Shown here piece after piece: positions 1-11,523 of a stretch of DNA of 64,000 bases (position 1 is the stretch's first letter; each line of letters starts with the position of its first letter). Made by a program: the position numbers and the translations under genes. The notes beneath the pieces are model-generated. The model had not been told where the DNA came from and did no database searches. It worked only from the letters and a program-made list of their open reading frames with translations. This DNA is from Isoetes taiwanensis (Eukaryota; Streptophyta; Lycopodiopsida; Isoetales; Isoetaceae), in assembly GCA_021234155.1 (NCBI GenBank), contig JAJEKV010000031.1:427614-491613 (forward strand), in the 5' to 3' direction.

Positions 1-511
1 CTCAAGATTGAAGATGGCGCTGAAGAAGGGCCAGCCGCAAGTGGGCAAACAAGCTAGTATCGTCTAAAGGCAGGCGGACAATTTCAAATTTCAAAAATCT
101 GGCGGACAAATTCAAATTTCAAATTCAAAAAGTCAAAAGGTGGGGCGGGACGGCGGGGAAAATTCAAATTTTTGAAATTTAAAAGGCGGTTGGTAGGGAA
201 AATTTAGCGGCGGGTAAAAGGTTTTTTTTCTTTTCGTGGGTTATCTTTTCTTTTCCATCTACTTTTCATTTCATTACTTTTCGTAATGCCTCCTCCGCCT
301 CAGCCATCGCCCGGTAGCCAGTAGCCGTCCGTCAGCGCCTTGCACACTCTCTCTCCTATTCAAACATTTTCTCTCTCTAGCGCCTGTTGATCCGGGAGCG
401 TTCTGGAAAAAGGTGGAGTAACTTTTATACGGTCCTGTACTTTTATACGCGGTATAAATACAATGGCGCAATCCTCTCTCAAAATCCAGGAGCCAGGCTA
501 TTTGCCTTATA
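1..511. other. AT-rich leader region without a gene
   Basis: I see no supported coding region here. The first 230 bases are built from short repeats of an ATTCAAATTTC-like unit, followed by a T-rich and pyrimidine-rich stretch. A TATAAATA sequence near 454 is followed by the first of the recurring ATGGCGC motifs at about 463. Short open frames on both strands lack any recognisable domain. Confidence 0.5.
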
Positions 512-627
512 AAATGGCGCAGGCGTGCCATTTGCATTGTGCTTATGGGTCATGGATGTTAGCCAGGTGCACCTGGCTAATACCAGAGACCCATAAGCAC
601 CATGCAATTGGCGCGCCTGCGCTATTT
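512..627. repeat. Near-perfect 116-nt palindrome (58-bp hairpin arms)
   Basis: The sequence folds back on itself around position 569.5. The central 22 bases (559-580) are a perfect palindrome. The outer arms (512-551 and 588-627) pair with only a few mismatches and G-T pairs over 40 positions, leaving essentially no loop. The arms carry the motif ATGGCGCAGGCG and its complement. This could be a foldback/MITE-type element or a hairpin precursor transcript; nothing in the sequence decides between them. A related ATGGCGC/GCGCCAT motif recurs at about 463, 648, 2303-2322 and 4130-4160. Confidence 0.8.
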
Positions 628-3600
628 GCTCTAAAATGGCCTTGGTAGCGCCATTTCTTTATTTCATCTTTAGAATTAAGCCTTGAGTTGATGTCTCACC
701 CTGCTTACTTTGCAGCGGCTGATGCGCCGAAGAAATGGAACGTGGTAACATCGAGGAGCATAGTCCTCACTGGTAGGTCTTGGTGCATGGAGATTGTTAG
801 AGCCATACCCTTGACTGAAGGCGTGGATCCAACGAAGAGAGACAAGAGGAGAGAACTTTGCCTCCCTGTCAGGTCAGGTACAGCTGAATCTGGAGTGTCA
901 TCCGTGGCCCAAATGGGCATCATTGTTAACATGAGGGAAGTCAAGAAACAAGGAAGGCTTGACTTTCTTGGCTGCATAGTGGAAGATCTGTCGATTGCGG
1001 CATTGATCTCTGCATGGGTTGGCGATTCTACGACCCGACTGCTTGATGGAGTCGAGCATAAAAGGACCAAATCTTGTCGCCAAAAAAAGGCGGCATTTGC
1101 TATCTTATGAGTCGGAGAACGAAAGCGGATATCCGGAAGGCTTGCGATAGAGATCCTTAGGGGATTTGGTGATACGTGGCGACGATGGACATGTCGAAAA
1201 ACTCTGTGTCCTACATTGTCGGAAGCGAAGCTCTCGAACTAACATATGCGGCCCGGTAATGGATAGCGGATAGGTACATTTGGGAGAGATGCGAAGGAAA
1301 AGGTGTAGAGAGTTAAACCAAATACGGAGCAGCCAAAGCACAAAGGCGGTGGAGGAGATGAGCATCAGGACGGTCCATGAGAACATGAGGGTGAAGGGGA
1401 CGAGCATCGAGGATCAGAGGGATGAGCATGTGGAGGGCATTAGACACCAACATGGATCTCTGCGAAGTCAGGAAGCGATAGTGAAGCGCCTATTAGTGAC
1501 AATAAAGGAGGCTACAAAACCGGCAAAAGTGGTAGCTTCCAGCGATGACACACCGGCTAAGAAAAGGAAAAGAAACAAAAAAGGGAGACGGGCAAGGAAG
1601 TTGCGCGGAAGATGGCGGACCTTGGGTGCTTGAAGAACTAAAGATGGACCGTGATGCGAGAGAGAAATGGCGAGAGGAAACACTAAAAAATCTGAGGCTT
1701 ACGACCACATGTTCCCTCTTGGCGTCACTTACACAAAGGCGGATATCCATGGGATCTAGAAGAGGCACCACCCTAATATGACCGCCCGGGGTTATTAACC
1801 CGAGCATGTTAGGAAGCTTTGCAAATCCTTTGCCGAGGATCCACATCTTGTATTCACACCGGCGGATGTGGTACCCTTTGATCCGGCTACAAAGGAGTTG
1901 TTGACACAGTCGGAGGAATCAAATACGGTAGGAAGCGATTCTATAATATAAATGGTAATCATTAGGTCTCTGGCTGCTCAAATTGTGTGCGAAGTTGGGG
2001 CCGAAGATGCTAAGTTGAGCTTCGGGGAAGATCTATACTTTCAGAATATCGCGAGTTCTTTACGGGCGGTCGATGACACGGACCTACTTGACTCGGTGTA
2101 GGCGTCAATGATATTGTAGCCAAAAGCGGTCTTCAAAGGAACCCTATGTGGACCCGATTCATCATCTGCGGAAGCGATGTCGGAGATGTCGGGGAAGACC
2201 AGCTCCAATTTGAAAAGAAAAGGCCGATCTAGAAGTGGCCAGTACAAAGGTAAGTTCACTTGTGAGTGCAGTGTACGTTTACATTTCACGATTTGGGGCA
2301 AATGGCGCTGCGCCATTTGGAACAAATAACCCGACTAGCGCCATGGACATTTGGCATCATACCCCAAACTCTTTGCCTGCGCGTATTATTCCCCATCGGA
2401 ATTCTAAGCGTCGCCAATTACGTGCAGCACTACCTTGAAATGGCGGGAAGATTCGAGGCAAACACCGAAGGGCGTCAATAGGTTTGTCTTTATGCCGGAT
2501 GATGTTTATGCACTCTTAAAGTCGGATGTGGAACAAATGGAGGAAGGGAGAACTTAAGGACAATAAGGGTCAAGCTATAGTAGTCAACTTTGCAAAAGAC
2601 AAAGACTACTTTAGTGACAACTACCTTAGATGCATGAGGGGCTTGGACTCACGATGATTATCGAAAGGTCCTCGAAGAGACATTGAGTGGGGACATATAT
2701 GTTAAAAGTCACCTCAGATTACAAGGGAGAATTTCTTCAAGGCGAGGCCATGAGAACTTAAGAATTCTAGCATACATGAAGAAGGAGATACGTATTTCAT
2801 ATCGGATGAGCTAGGCACTAAGTACAAAGTTCGAGGACTTAAGGAAGGTCCGCGAGCAGTTTCACGTCTTGCACTTACGGTTTTGGGGGTATGCCACCAT
2901 AAGTGGGTGTCAGGAAGGAATCACATAAAGGGAATTCATGGTAACATGCCATTCTCCTTGGCGGATCAATTCGAAAAATCCTTAAGCAAAGCGAGAAGGA
3001 CATGCCTAGATTCTTTGTTGAACATGTCGCTAGGGGGATTCATTTGGAAAAACAGCTTTGCTTGTAAGCATGATATGTTTAGATGCAAGGCAGCTTACTC
3101 TGTTTGGAATAGTGAGATTGTAACGCATTCTTCCGACAGCGTCTCACGGATAGCGGATGTAGAGACTTCTTGGATTTCTATGTTACCGTCGGTCGAACAA
3201 AACTTTCTATTAAGCGCGGCTTGGCTGGGAATCGAGGTCAAAAGTGTTTGTAGGAATGTATGAAGAGGAGGTTGGAGCTTCGGATGAAGTGCAGGGAATA
3301 AAAGAGCCACATGCTCTGGATTCTTGCCTCACGAGGATTTACGCACCACGGGAGGCGATGAAGACACGGATCTCGGGCTCTATGGTGATCATCTCCGGAA
3401 GCTCAGTCCAATTCCTCCTATTCTAAAAAGCCATCGGAGTGAGGGAGATGTTATGGCCAAAAACTCCTGCAAGGCGGGTTTAAATTCGGTTGGCAAGGTA
3501 TGGATGGAGAATACGGTTCATAAGCGGTTGGTCCCTACAAGCTGCGTTCTACCTTGTCGATAAGCTACGCCCGCCGGGTATTATGGTACTAGATTTCTTC

Positions 3601-4472
3601 TCTTTGGAGCCCTATCTAGGGCATCACTTCATGTAGGAAGAATCGGTCGACCTATGAGCATGACCATTGAAGATTAAATGCATAAGCGGGGATTATTATA
3701 GGGTTGAGAAGCCCTATACCCTTGCTTGACCCAAAGGACAAAGGCGAATTAAAGATGGTGGAGCAGCGGGCGAGGAAAATGAGGGGGCCGAATCAGGTGT
3801 CTGAGAGAAGGATGAGACATCCGGCCAAGGTGGAGGTGGCCGGGAGGAACAAATTGACCATGATAAGATTAACCACGAAGACTATGAGAAAGTCGATGAT
3901 GAGCACTTTTTACGACTACTAAAAAATGCGTATCTAAATATGAAAAATTGTGTACACATTGTATTTTTATTAGTATATAACTACATGGACTTGTGTGTTC
4001 TCCATAGGAAATAAATGGCCTTTTTTGCCTTAGTCTTTCACGTTATAGCAAATAAGCGGCGCTGCACTATTTGTTTGGTTTTCACGTTCAAGCAAATAAG
4101 CGTTTGCGCTATTTGCTTCAATAATATTTCGGCGAATGGGGCGGTCGGCGCCATTTTTCTTTTGCCATGGACTCTTTTACCGCATTTTAATATCTGATTT
4201 TGAGGTTTTCGGGGCGCTATTCCTTACAATTTCTTAGTAAATCATGCCATGTTCTCTTCAAAACTAAAACCGCGCTGTTTTATATCAAATGTAGTGGTTT
4301 CGGCTTGATAACTGGTTTCTTTTTAAGTAAATAGTGCCATATCTATCAATAAGTCTATCATAAAACATGGAAGAAACTGATTTCGCAAGAAATTGGAATC
4401 ATGAAATTTCCAACTTTAATGAAACTCTGCTTTTTGCAGAAATCCAAACAGAATTAAAACTTTGGCGTCTCC
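628..4472. other. Degenerate region, no supported gene
   Basis: Several open frames of 60-140 codons occur (for example 688-1110, 1280-1633 and 2883-3263 on the plus strand), but none shows a known domain, splice structure or homology I can recognise. The 1280-1633 frame is highly charged and ends in a basic cluster (KKRKRNKKGRRARK), as retroelement gag remnants often do, but nothing beside it supports that. A compact inverted motif, AATGGCGCTGCGCCATT, lies at about 2302-2318, and related GCGC-containing inverted motifs at about 4050-4115. Best read as old repeat-derived sequence. Confidence 0.4.
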
Positions 4473-4480
4473 ATATCGAT

Positions 4481-5085
4481 CAGGGAATAATTTAAGGGCT
4501 AAACTTAGCTATTTGGCAATTTTTTTAGCACATTTTCAAAAAAATTTGGCTAAAGTAAATGGAAAAAATTGGGAAAAAAAATAATAATTTTAGCTTAACT
4601 TTTTTCGGGACTGCACCAACCCTGGAGCTCTTTAGCCAAATGCTAGAAAGTAAGAGAGTGAAAGTTTGTATTGTTTAGCTAAACCATAGAAACTTTTAGA
4701 ATGAATTTCGGGCTAGTTTAGCTAACATCATTCTAGTTTATATGAAATATATGATTAGTAGTTTAGTTTCTAGCATTATGAATTAATTTGAGTCCTAGAC
4801 TTTGCTAGTTAGCATTATTTTAAAATGTTTTCACAAAGAAAATGACTAAAATGAGTCGAAACAATTGAAAAAAGTATAATAATTTGGCTTAATATTTTCT
4901 GTTGGCCACAACATAGAAATTTTTGGGATGATATTTGGGTTAGTTTAGCTAAACGCTAGAAAGTATGAGAGGAAAAATGTGTAGAGTTTAGCTAAACCAC
5001 AGAAAGTTTTGGGATTAATATCGAGCAAGTTTAGCCAAAGCCATTCTGGCTAATAAGAAATATGTGATTAGTAATTTATTCCCTG
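4481..5085. mobile_element. hAT-type non-autonomous DNA element (MITE) with 8-bp TSD
   Basis: The element starts CAGGGAATAA and ends TTATTCCCTG, a perfect 10-bp terminal inverted repeat that extends imperfectly inward. It is flanked on both sides by the exact 8-bp direct repeat ATATCGAT (4473-4480 and 5086-5093), the target-duplication length typical of the hAT superfamily. The interior is AT-rich, non-coding, and holds repeated subterminal units containing GTTTAGCTAAAC (around 4675, 4945 and 4990). No transposase is present, so mobilisation would have needed an enzyme supplied in trans. Confidence 0.85.
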
Positions 5086-5164
5086 ATATCGATGGAAGAG
5101 GAGAGTATTTGAGTAATCTGTTTTAGAGCACATGTGATCAAGTTGGCAAAGCACCAGCTTACTA

Positions 5165-6865
5165 TCTGGAATACTCCCCAATAAAATGGGATTGCCGAGT
5201 GCAACAATCGCACAATCTATGAGACTGCTAAAGCCTTGCTTGTGCAAGGCAACTTGAGCAAAGAATTCTGAGAGGAGGCCATTTGCCACAATAGTTCATA
5301 CTCAAAACCTCCTTTTGACTCTTGAATGAGCAAACGGGCAAAAGCAAGCAATCCACACATTGAGCTCAAATAAAAGATTTAAAACCGTAGTCAAAGTAAA
5401 CATCCATAAGCAGTTATTTGAGGGTCCTTTAAAGGATGCAACCTCAAGTACATTAAATCTCAAGATATTTTATTACACCTCTCAGGTGCTACCAACTGTT
5501 GCAAAGATGAGACTATACTATCCCAACCTAACAGATAAATACACCCTATGTAATTCAAGAAGAGAACATTGTTATCCTTCCAATAATGCAAATTTAAAGC
5601 ATGAGAACGCCACAATAAAACTTGAGAAGTTTGCAAAAGTAAGCAACCAAACTCATACAAGGGGCTCACACAACAAAATTGATAAGTGTGTGCACCAGGG
5701 TGACTCCAATCAAATAATAGATCAACAAGTGAAAGTAAATGCATGTTTAAGAACTCTCTTTCACGTATACAAATGCACAACTGAAGTCAGTAACATCCAT
5801 CAAAACATCGACCAAAGTTTAAAACCTAAAGGACAATCCCTAAATGTGTGAGTCTAAGGAACATGTAATTGGTAGAGAAAGGCCTGAAAACTACGAAGCT
5901 CGTGATCTAAAATATCTTATACAAAATATGCATAAGAGAAAACCCTATGCGACTAGATCATTCCACATCAAAAAGGCAAGTTAGGGTGTGGATTCAAACG
6001 TCTATTCAGACCTATGATATAATTAGTGCAAACAAAAGCTCTAAAAATTCAATAGTCCTCAAAATAGACACCATAAACTCCAACAAACCAACTCATACAA
6101 GGTCCTTCCAAATATGCAATTTTAATACATTGAATCGCTTCGGCATGCAATCTGCTCACCCTATCTCTACTCCCATGGATATAAACCTTCATCTCTTTGA
6201 TGATCCGCTTCCTTCTTTGATCGGCTCCCTCATGTATATGATGGTTTGCACTCGCCCAGACATATGTTATCCTGTCATCATACTTAGCCAATTCCGAGAA
6301 AACTTTTTTGATCCACACTGGACTCTTGTCAAGAGATTACTTTGCTATCTGATTGGTACTTCTTAACTTAGTGTCACTTTCTCTCCTTCTGGTTTTTCCA
6401 CTCTAAGTCTCTTGGTCGGTTCTAATTATGGGACAAATGTGCATAGTAGATCCACCAGTGGCTATTGCTTCATGTTTATGGTGACCCTGTTGGTTGGTTA
6501 TCTAAAAAGCAAAATCCCGTCGCCCGCTCCACTGTTGAAGCTAAATATTTAGCCTTATCCCATGCAGCTGCATGAGATCTTATCTCATCCAAGCTTCCAT
6601 TACCACTCCTCTTTATCAAGATGGCCAAATATCCTGCACATCGTTCTCGCACCAACCACATCTCTATTCATTTCAATTATGTCCAACAACAGATTGAAGA
6701 GTAGTTCATCACCTTGCATTACTTGCCTACCAAACAAATGCTTGCCTTTTTTTCTTTTTCTTTTTTCCTTTTTCTTTTTTACCAAAGCTCTCTCTCGAGA
6801 CTTGTTTCAAACTCACAGACATGATCTTGGTATCCATGCTTGGCCTGTCAAGTTTGCAAGGGGAG
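5165..6865 (+). pseudogene. Decayed Ty1/Copia retrotransposon pol remnant
   Basis: Broken plus-strand frames show Copia pol pieces in the expected order. At 5185-5320 there is an integrase-core segment (like NGIAECNNRTIYETAKALL, then LSKEF, a stop, and EEA). At 6125-6365 there is the reverse transcriptase end/RNase H linker (GSLMYMMVCTRPDICYPV, then HWTLVKRLLCYLIGTS). At 6400-6600 RNase H motifs follow in alternating frames (STSGYCFM; a frame with VGWLSKKQNP, then STVEAKYLALSHAA). Stops and frameshifts are frequent, and 5330-6100 has no recognisable domain. A purine-rich tract (6856-6865) directly precedes an LTR-like TGTCAGAG. A dead Copia element. Confidence 0.8.
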
Positions 6866-7080
6866 TGTCAGAGTCAACAAACTCGCTAACACATGGCAAC
6901 ATCTGATCCGTTGGCATCTCAGGCCGGTAGACTGTTAGATGGTTACAACGGATAGTTCCAAATATAGTTCCTGAAATCCAGGAACTCATGGTATATGTAC
7001 TTGTTTCAAGATCAATAGAGACGTGCTTCTTCCTCTTTGTTTCATGCATCGTTCTTGATCTTTTCACTTGAAACTGTATC
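6866..7080 (+). repeat. Probable 3' LTR of the decayed Copia element (end uncertain)
   Basis: It begins TGTCAGAG immediately after the polypurine tract GCAAGGGGAG, where a Copia 3' LTR belongs. The right boundary is not defined because no second LTR copy was recognised; about 200 bp is a guess. I could not find the matching 5' LTR upstream of 5165. Confidence 0.5.
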
Positions 7081-7700
7081 TTGATTGGGGAGGCATCAAT
7101 CAGCTTCAGATCTGGTGCAAATGTCTCTAGGAGGCCGAATTGAAGAACATGGATGTCGCAAGCAGTTTTAAGCAAGCAAGACTTGCTCCCAAAGGAAGCC
7201 AGGGTCGAAACTGGGTTTTCTTACTGGCTAAAGTTGGTTGTAAAAATTGCAAGACATGGTCTCTGGGACCCAAAATTGATTTTGGTAAATTTTCAGAGCA
7301 GTTGGAGCTCTCAGTTGAGAGCATCGAATAAGTGAAAAGATTGGCAAAAGAAAAGAATAGTTCATCGACCCAATTCGTAAGGGAATTATAGGATCCCAAC
7401 TTGGAATATATATAGGTATAGATTGAAGGGTTTGTGAAGCAGCACAAAGAGATCTGTGCAAGTAATTTTGCAATTTCGGAAAGTGAAATGTCCTGATATG
7501 GACTAGATCTACAAGCTGAGGCAGCTTGGACCTTAGGAATCTGCGCAAAACGATCTTATAACCAGAAGGAGGTTTTCCATTAAAGAAATACCCAAAACAA
7601 AAAGGAGTTGCAGGCAGTTGCATACCTGCAAAAACATCCAATCGATAATAAAATGCACAACATACCTACAAAAGCATCAAATTGATAACAAAACGTACAA
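7081..7700. other. Intergenic, nothing recognised
   Basis: Overlapping short frames on both strands show no domain, splice pattern or repeat family that I recognise. Confidence 0.4.
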
Positions 7701-8029
7701 CAGTCCGACGCTGCTATCGGCTCCCCAAATTGACTAGAGCAACCAGAAAGATTCGCTTGAATGAATCCTCCAAGCTGTAGGAGGATTCGCTTGAGTGTAT
7801 CATGAGGATTCGCTTAAGTGAATCCTCTAATAAAATCAGGCCAAAAATCCCTGAAGTATGCTTATAAAGTGCAAGCAAGCCTATAAACTGACAGGAGGGT
7901 ACACTGAAGGGAATCCTCCAAGCCAAGGAGGATTTGCTTGTGTGAATCCTGATGATTTGCTTGAGTGAATCCTCCCTGGCTGCTCTAGTCAATTTAGGGA
8001 GCCAATAAATTGGGCGCAGCACGTCTGGC
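7701..8029. mobile_element. MITE with long terminal inverted repeats and internal repeat array
   Basis: Two 28-bp arms (7719-7746 and 7976-8003) are inverted repeats with only two mismatches; they begin GGCTCCC and contain AATTGACTAGAGC. Weaker similarity continues outward to about 7701 and 8029. Between the arms is an array of short, partly palindromic units built on GGATTCGCTTGAGTGAATCC. There is no coding capacity and no clear target duplication, so the superfamily is undetermined. Confidence 0.7.
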
Positions 8030-10060
8030 TATTATATCGTGGTCTACTACATGTGGCAAAGAGCTACTGATGGTGTTGTTGCATGCAGGCAGTAAGTATG
8101 CAGGGCGCTTTTGTGGCACATCTAGGGATCTTTCACTTGGTAAGGGCTCTGCTAGTTAGCACGAAGTCCAAGATCACTTAAGTGGATCAGTCGATCGGTC
8201 TTGCTCCAGACCTTTTCAGCTGCATGCTAAGAGGTTGGATTTATTTGGAATTGATCCACGACATCTCATGACATAATGACAACACAAGTTCGGTATGTAT
8301 CTGTTCGATATGCTTGTAACAAACCATTTCTATTACACAGGATAAATTCTCTACTGTGGAAAAGCTGGGGTACAAGGATATTGTATCACATTTAGAAATG
8401 CATTAGAAGGTATAACATCCCAAGGAGTAATTGGGTAAGTATTAGTTATCAAGTTAATACCTTATGAAAGGTATTACTTCATACCTCTGTACATCCTCAC
8501 TGGAGTATTCCCACTAGAGTATACTTGCACCACGAGGTGTTGTAAATGTGAAGTCGGGCTTCATGGGTTTCTACGAGGTGACTAAAGAATGTAGACTAGA
8601 CTTGATCTAGCTAGGATCACTCTATGCTCTAGAGAGAAGCTAGGATAGAAATTTCCATTTTTTTGAAAGGTCTAGAGTTTATCTTTCTTAATCTTAAACA
8701 CATGCAAATTATATGTACTCACTATTTTATTTGTACATGATATATAAAAATCCTTCCTTTCAAACTACTTAATTCCACACCCCTAAACAAGAAGGCTTGC
8801 TCTTTAAAAAGGGGGGTGAAATGTAATATAAACGTAACTTATGACAAGTTCTTTGTGAAGGATTTGAGGATGAGTTTTGCATGCATTATTCTAACCACAT
8901 TTTGAAAGCGTTTCAATTCTTTACAATGTTATCTACAGTCTAGTATTCTAAGAGGAAAGTATGAACGACTGACCTTGATGGCAAGGTTTTAAATGGAAGA
9001 GGAAATTATTATGTACAAATGTAGGGCCCTAGGTCACATAGGACCATTAAACCTAAGGGTTAAACGTTTAGGCATCAATGCATAATAGAAGTTCGAAGTA
9101 TCTATAGACAGTAGTTATGGAGAGAAAGCACATTTGCTTAAGTGCTAGTGGCACAACCAGTTAAGTGGATCTTGCAAAGGAAGTGTGCTTAGTCCCCAAC
9201 CTATATAAGGATATCATATCTATGCTCTAGGCACTAGCATATGTATAATGGATGGGGTCATTGATCATAAGTCTCCAAGAGGTTTTGAGGTGCGTTGTCG
9301 TATGGGGTTAGCTAAGCGATGCGATTGAATCAAGGATTCGCCGACTGGATTTTAGAGCACTGCCATTCTCGAACTGATCCATTCCCTTATCATTGTTAAA
9401 TATGAATTCTTTTCTTACAAATTTGCAATCTTCTTGGGAAATTTTTTCCTTGGTTTTTTTTTTTTTCTTGGGCATTCTATTTGGATTTTTACAACCTTTA
9501 ATTGTTGATAAAAGAACAAAGTGCCCAAGGAAAAAGCCCTACAAATTTTTTTTCCAGCATTCTTGCACAATTATTGCATGTCCTTTGATACAACTCATGT
9601 TTCATCTGTTCCCCTTATTCTGCTTCGATCGATTGTTACTTTTACACATATCAAAGAGCATTTATTAAACTTGCATCTAGAAAAAAGGAGGCAGCCATTT
9701 ATGGACATCCATTGGAACATGTCAAAAACTTCAAGCGCATGCTCTCTTGATTTCTGGCTTTTTCTTATCTGAATGTGCTCTTGTTTTGTGACTCAAAACC
9801 TACATCCCTATGCTGTGGCACACAATTGATTGTTGTGTTTGTGGTTTCAAGCTGAAAACAACAAGATGCAGATGTGTATGACAACCTTATTTTTCTCTTT
9901 TGATTTTTGATACGCGGTTTCAATGTTTTGTAGTTTAAGGTATTAGACTTTTTAGGGACTTTTTAGGGAGTAAGCAGCGATACATTGAGTTTTTGTAGAC
10001 TCCTATTATATTGTTCTTAAGCATATTTTTCTTATTTTAGGCAGAGGCAAAGATCAAGAC
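8030..10060. other. Intergenic, AT-rich, no gene seen
   Basis: About 2 kb without a supportable gene. Frames at 9393-9772 are short and T-rich, without domains. A CTTATTTTAG sequence near 10030-10039 could be the acceptor of an exon that continues into the acidic frame at 10083. Confidence 0.4.
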
Positions 10061-10082
10061 ATACGGAGATCAAGAAGAAATA

Positions 10083-10328
10083 TTGCATGATGATGTTGCT
10101 TTAGAAGGCAGGAATGCGCACGAAGTTGATGGAGATGGCATGAATGAAGTAGTTGATGGAGGTGAGCAAGAAGTGGATGCAGTAGAGGATACTAGAACGG
10201 AAGATGAGGGAGATGGTGTGGGGGCAACTGAGTTTGAATGTAATGCGGATAATGTGGATCTCCCGCCAGTTGAGGTTTCTACAATTGATGCATTTTATGA
10301 TGCATTGGTGGAGAATAGAATAGAATAG
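10083..10328 (+). CDS. Acidic open frame, possibly a gene exon cut by a LINE insertion
   Basis: An 81-codon frame rich in Asp, Glu and Val (many GDG, VDG and EDE stretches). It follows a possible splice acceptor (TTTTAG at about 10039) and runs directly into the (TAGAA)n array that ends the adjacent minus-strand LINE fragment, where it meets a stop. No family recognised. It may be the linker of a dead transposase or of an ordinary acidic protein truncated by the insertion. The evidence is only its length and biased composition. Confidence 0.25.
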   Translation: MHDDVALEGRNAHEVDGDGMNEVVDGGEQEVDAVEDTRTEDEGDGVGATEFECNADNVDLPPVEVSTIDAFYDALVENRIE

Positions 10329-10418
10329 AATAGAATAGAATAGAATAGAATAGAATAGAATAGAATAGAATAGAATAGAATAGAATAGAATAGAATAGAA
10401 TAGAATAGAATAGAATAG
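10315..10418. repeat. (TAGAA)n microsatellite forming a LINE 3' tail
   Basis: About twenty uninterrupted copies of TAGAA. On the minus strand this is (TTCTA)n and directly follows the conserved 3' end of the LINE fragment at 10419-10870, so it is best read as that element's terminal tail rather than an independent microsatellite. Confidence 0.85.
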
Positions 10419-10870
10419 ACTTTTTAACGTCCACGAAGACCAAAAGGCCATGGAATCCATACAATGGCCTAGTACAACCATTACTACTAGGATTAAAAAA
10501 CCCTTGCCTCGAAAGATTTTCAAGACCTTTGCAGTAATGATGATACTAGACAAACAAGAAGAAAATATAAGTAGTCAATGGTCACTGAGGGCTCAATAAT
10601 TGAAGATGCTCATCTAGAACTTTTAGTATGTATAATGCCATGTCATGCACAGATGGGGCTTTGAGAAGTTGTGGAAGCATGGAATGGAATGCTAAGGTCA
10701 AATAACGATTCATGACCCTCTCAAAAGCAGGACATCTCAGGAGAGTATGGCTTTCATCTTCAATAACCTGTAGCTGGCAACATGCACATAATCTCGATTC
10801 TCGTGGCAATTGCAGCCTCTTCCATCTACCTGTCTCAATCCGTAGCCAGTTCGAAATTTGCCTAATCTAG
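10419..10870 (-). pseudogene. 5'-truncated LINE, C-terminal zinc-knuckle module and 3' UTR
   Basis: On the minus strand the frame reads LRIETGRWKRL, then a Cys-rich knuckle (RLCACCQLQVIEDESHTLLRC), typical of the C-terminal end of non-LTR retrotransposon polyproteins; the frame 10582-10809 covers most of it and ends at a natural stop. A 3' UTR follows that shares a CTTCGTGGACGTTAAAAA-like terminus with the LINE ends at 25.6 and 36.9 kb, and then a (TTCTA)n tail. Everything upstream of this module is missing, as in a 5'-truncated retroposition. Confidence 0.75.
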
Positions 10871-11520
10871 CGGCAAAAGGAGGGGGATACACAGGCGCCC
10901 AAAGCGGGCTCTCAAAATATTAATTTAAGAATCTAATAATTTACCATTTCAAAGCAATATACTCATCATATAAAAAAATGCATTTACCATCCATGCTAAA
11001 TTACAAAAACAATAGATTCAAATAATGAAATATCCTATATCTGAACAAACAAACAATATTTTTTAAAGAATGAAAGTCCCACGTCAACAACCAAACAGAG
11101 ATGCAAAGATTGAATTATCCATATAAGAGTGCTTATAGGGAAAAATCCTGGTCCAGACCATTCTCGAGGCCAAACAATTGCCATTCGGCATCAAGAGAAG
11201 CTCGTCTCCCATTATCTCTCAAGGCATATGGTACAAAATTTATCTCCCCCAATAGGGGAGGGTGCCCTTCTTTCACCCACTCCAGCTTCTGAATTTCACT
11301 AAAAAACTGTTTTGCTTGATGTTACATTCATGATAACTTTATGCAAGTTTAATTGCATTTAAGGTTTTTGAGGGTTTGTTGTTATGATTTATCAATTATG
11401 GACTTCATATTTGATATTTGATAAGATTCCAATGTTTCTGATTGTTTTAAGTGGTTTTTTAACAATTGCCATTCCGTTCCGTAACGAAGAGTCGGCCGTA
11501 CTACCCGTTCCTTAAGTTTC
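10871..11520. other. Intergenic, nothing recognised
   Basis: AT-rich sequence with no domain-bearing frame. Around 11470-11550 there are several GTTCCGT/ACGGAAC motifs in both orientations, which could be a decayed foldback structure. Confidence 0.35.
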
Positions 11521-11523
11521 TCG

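Noticed and set aside
688-1110. 140-codon plus-strand frame and its 121-codon antisense partner
   Set aside because: No domain, no splice signals, and equal openness of both strands; not supported as a gene.
10101-10553. 150-aa minus-strand frame with repeated FYSIL units
   Set aside because: The repeats are the translated (TTCTA)n tail of the LINE fragment; not a repeat protein.
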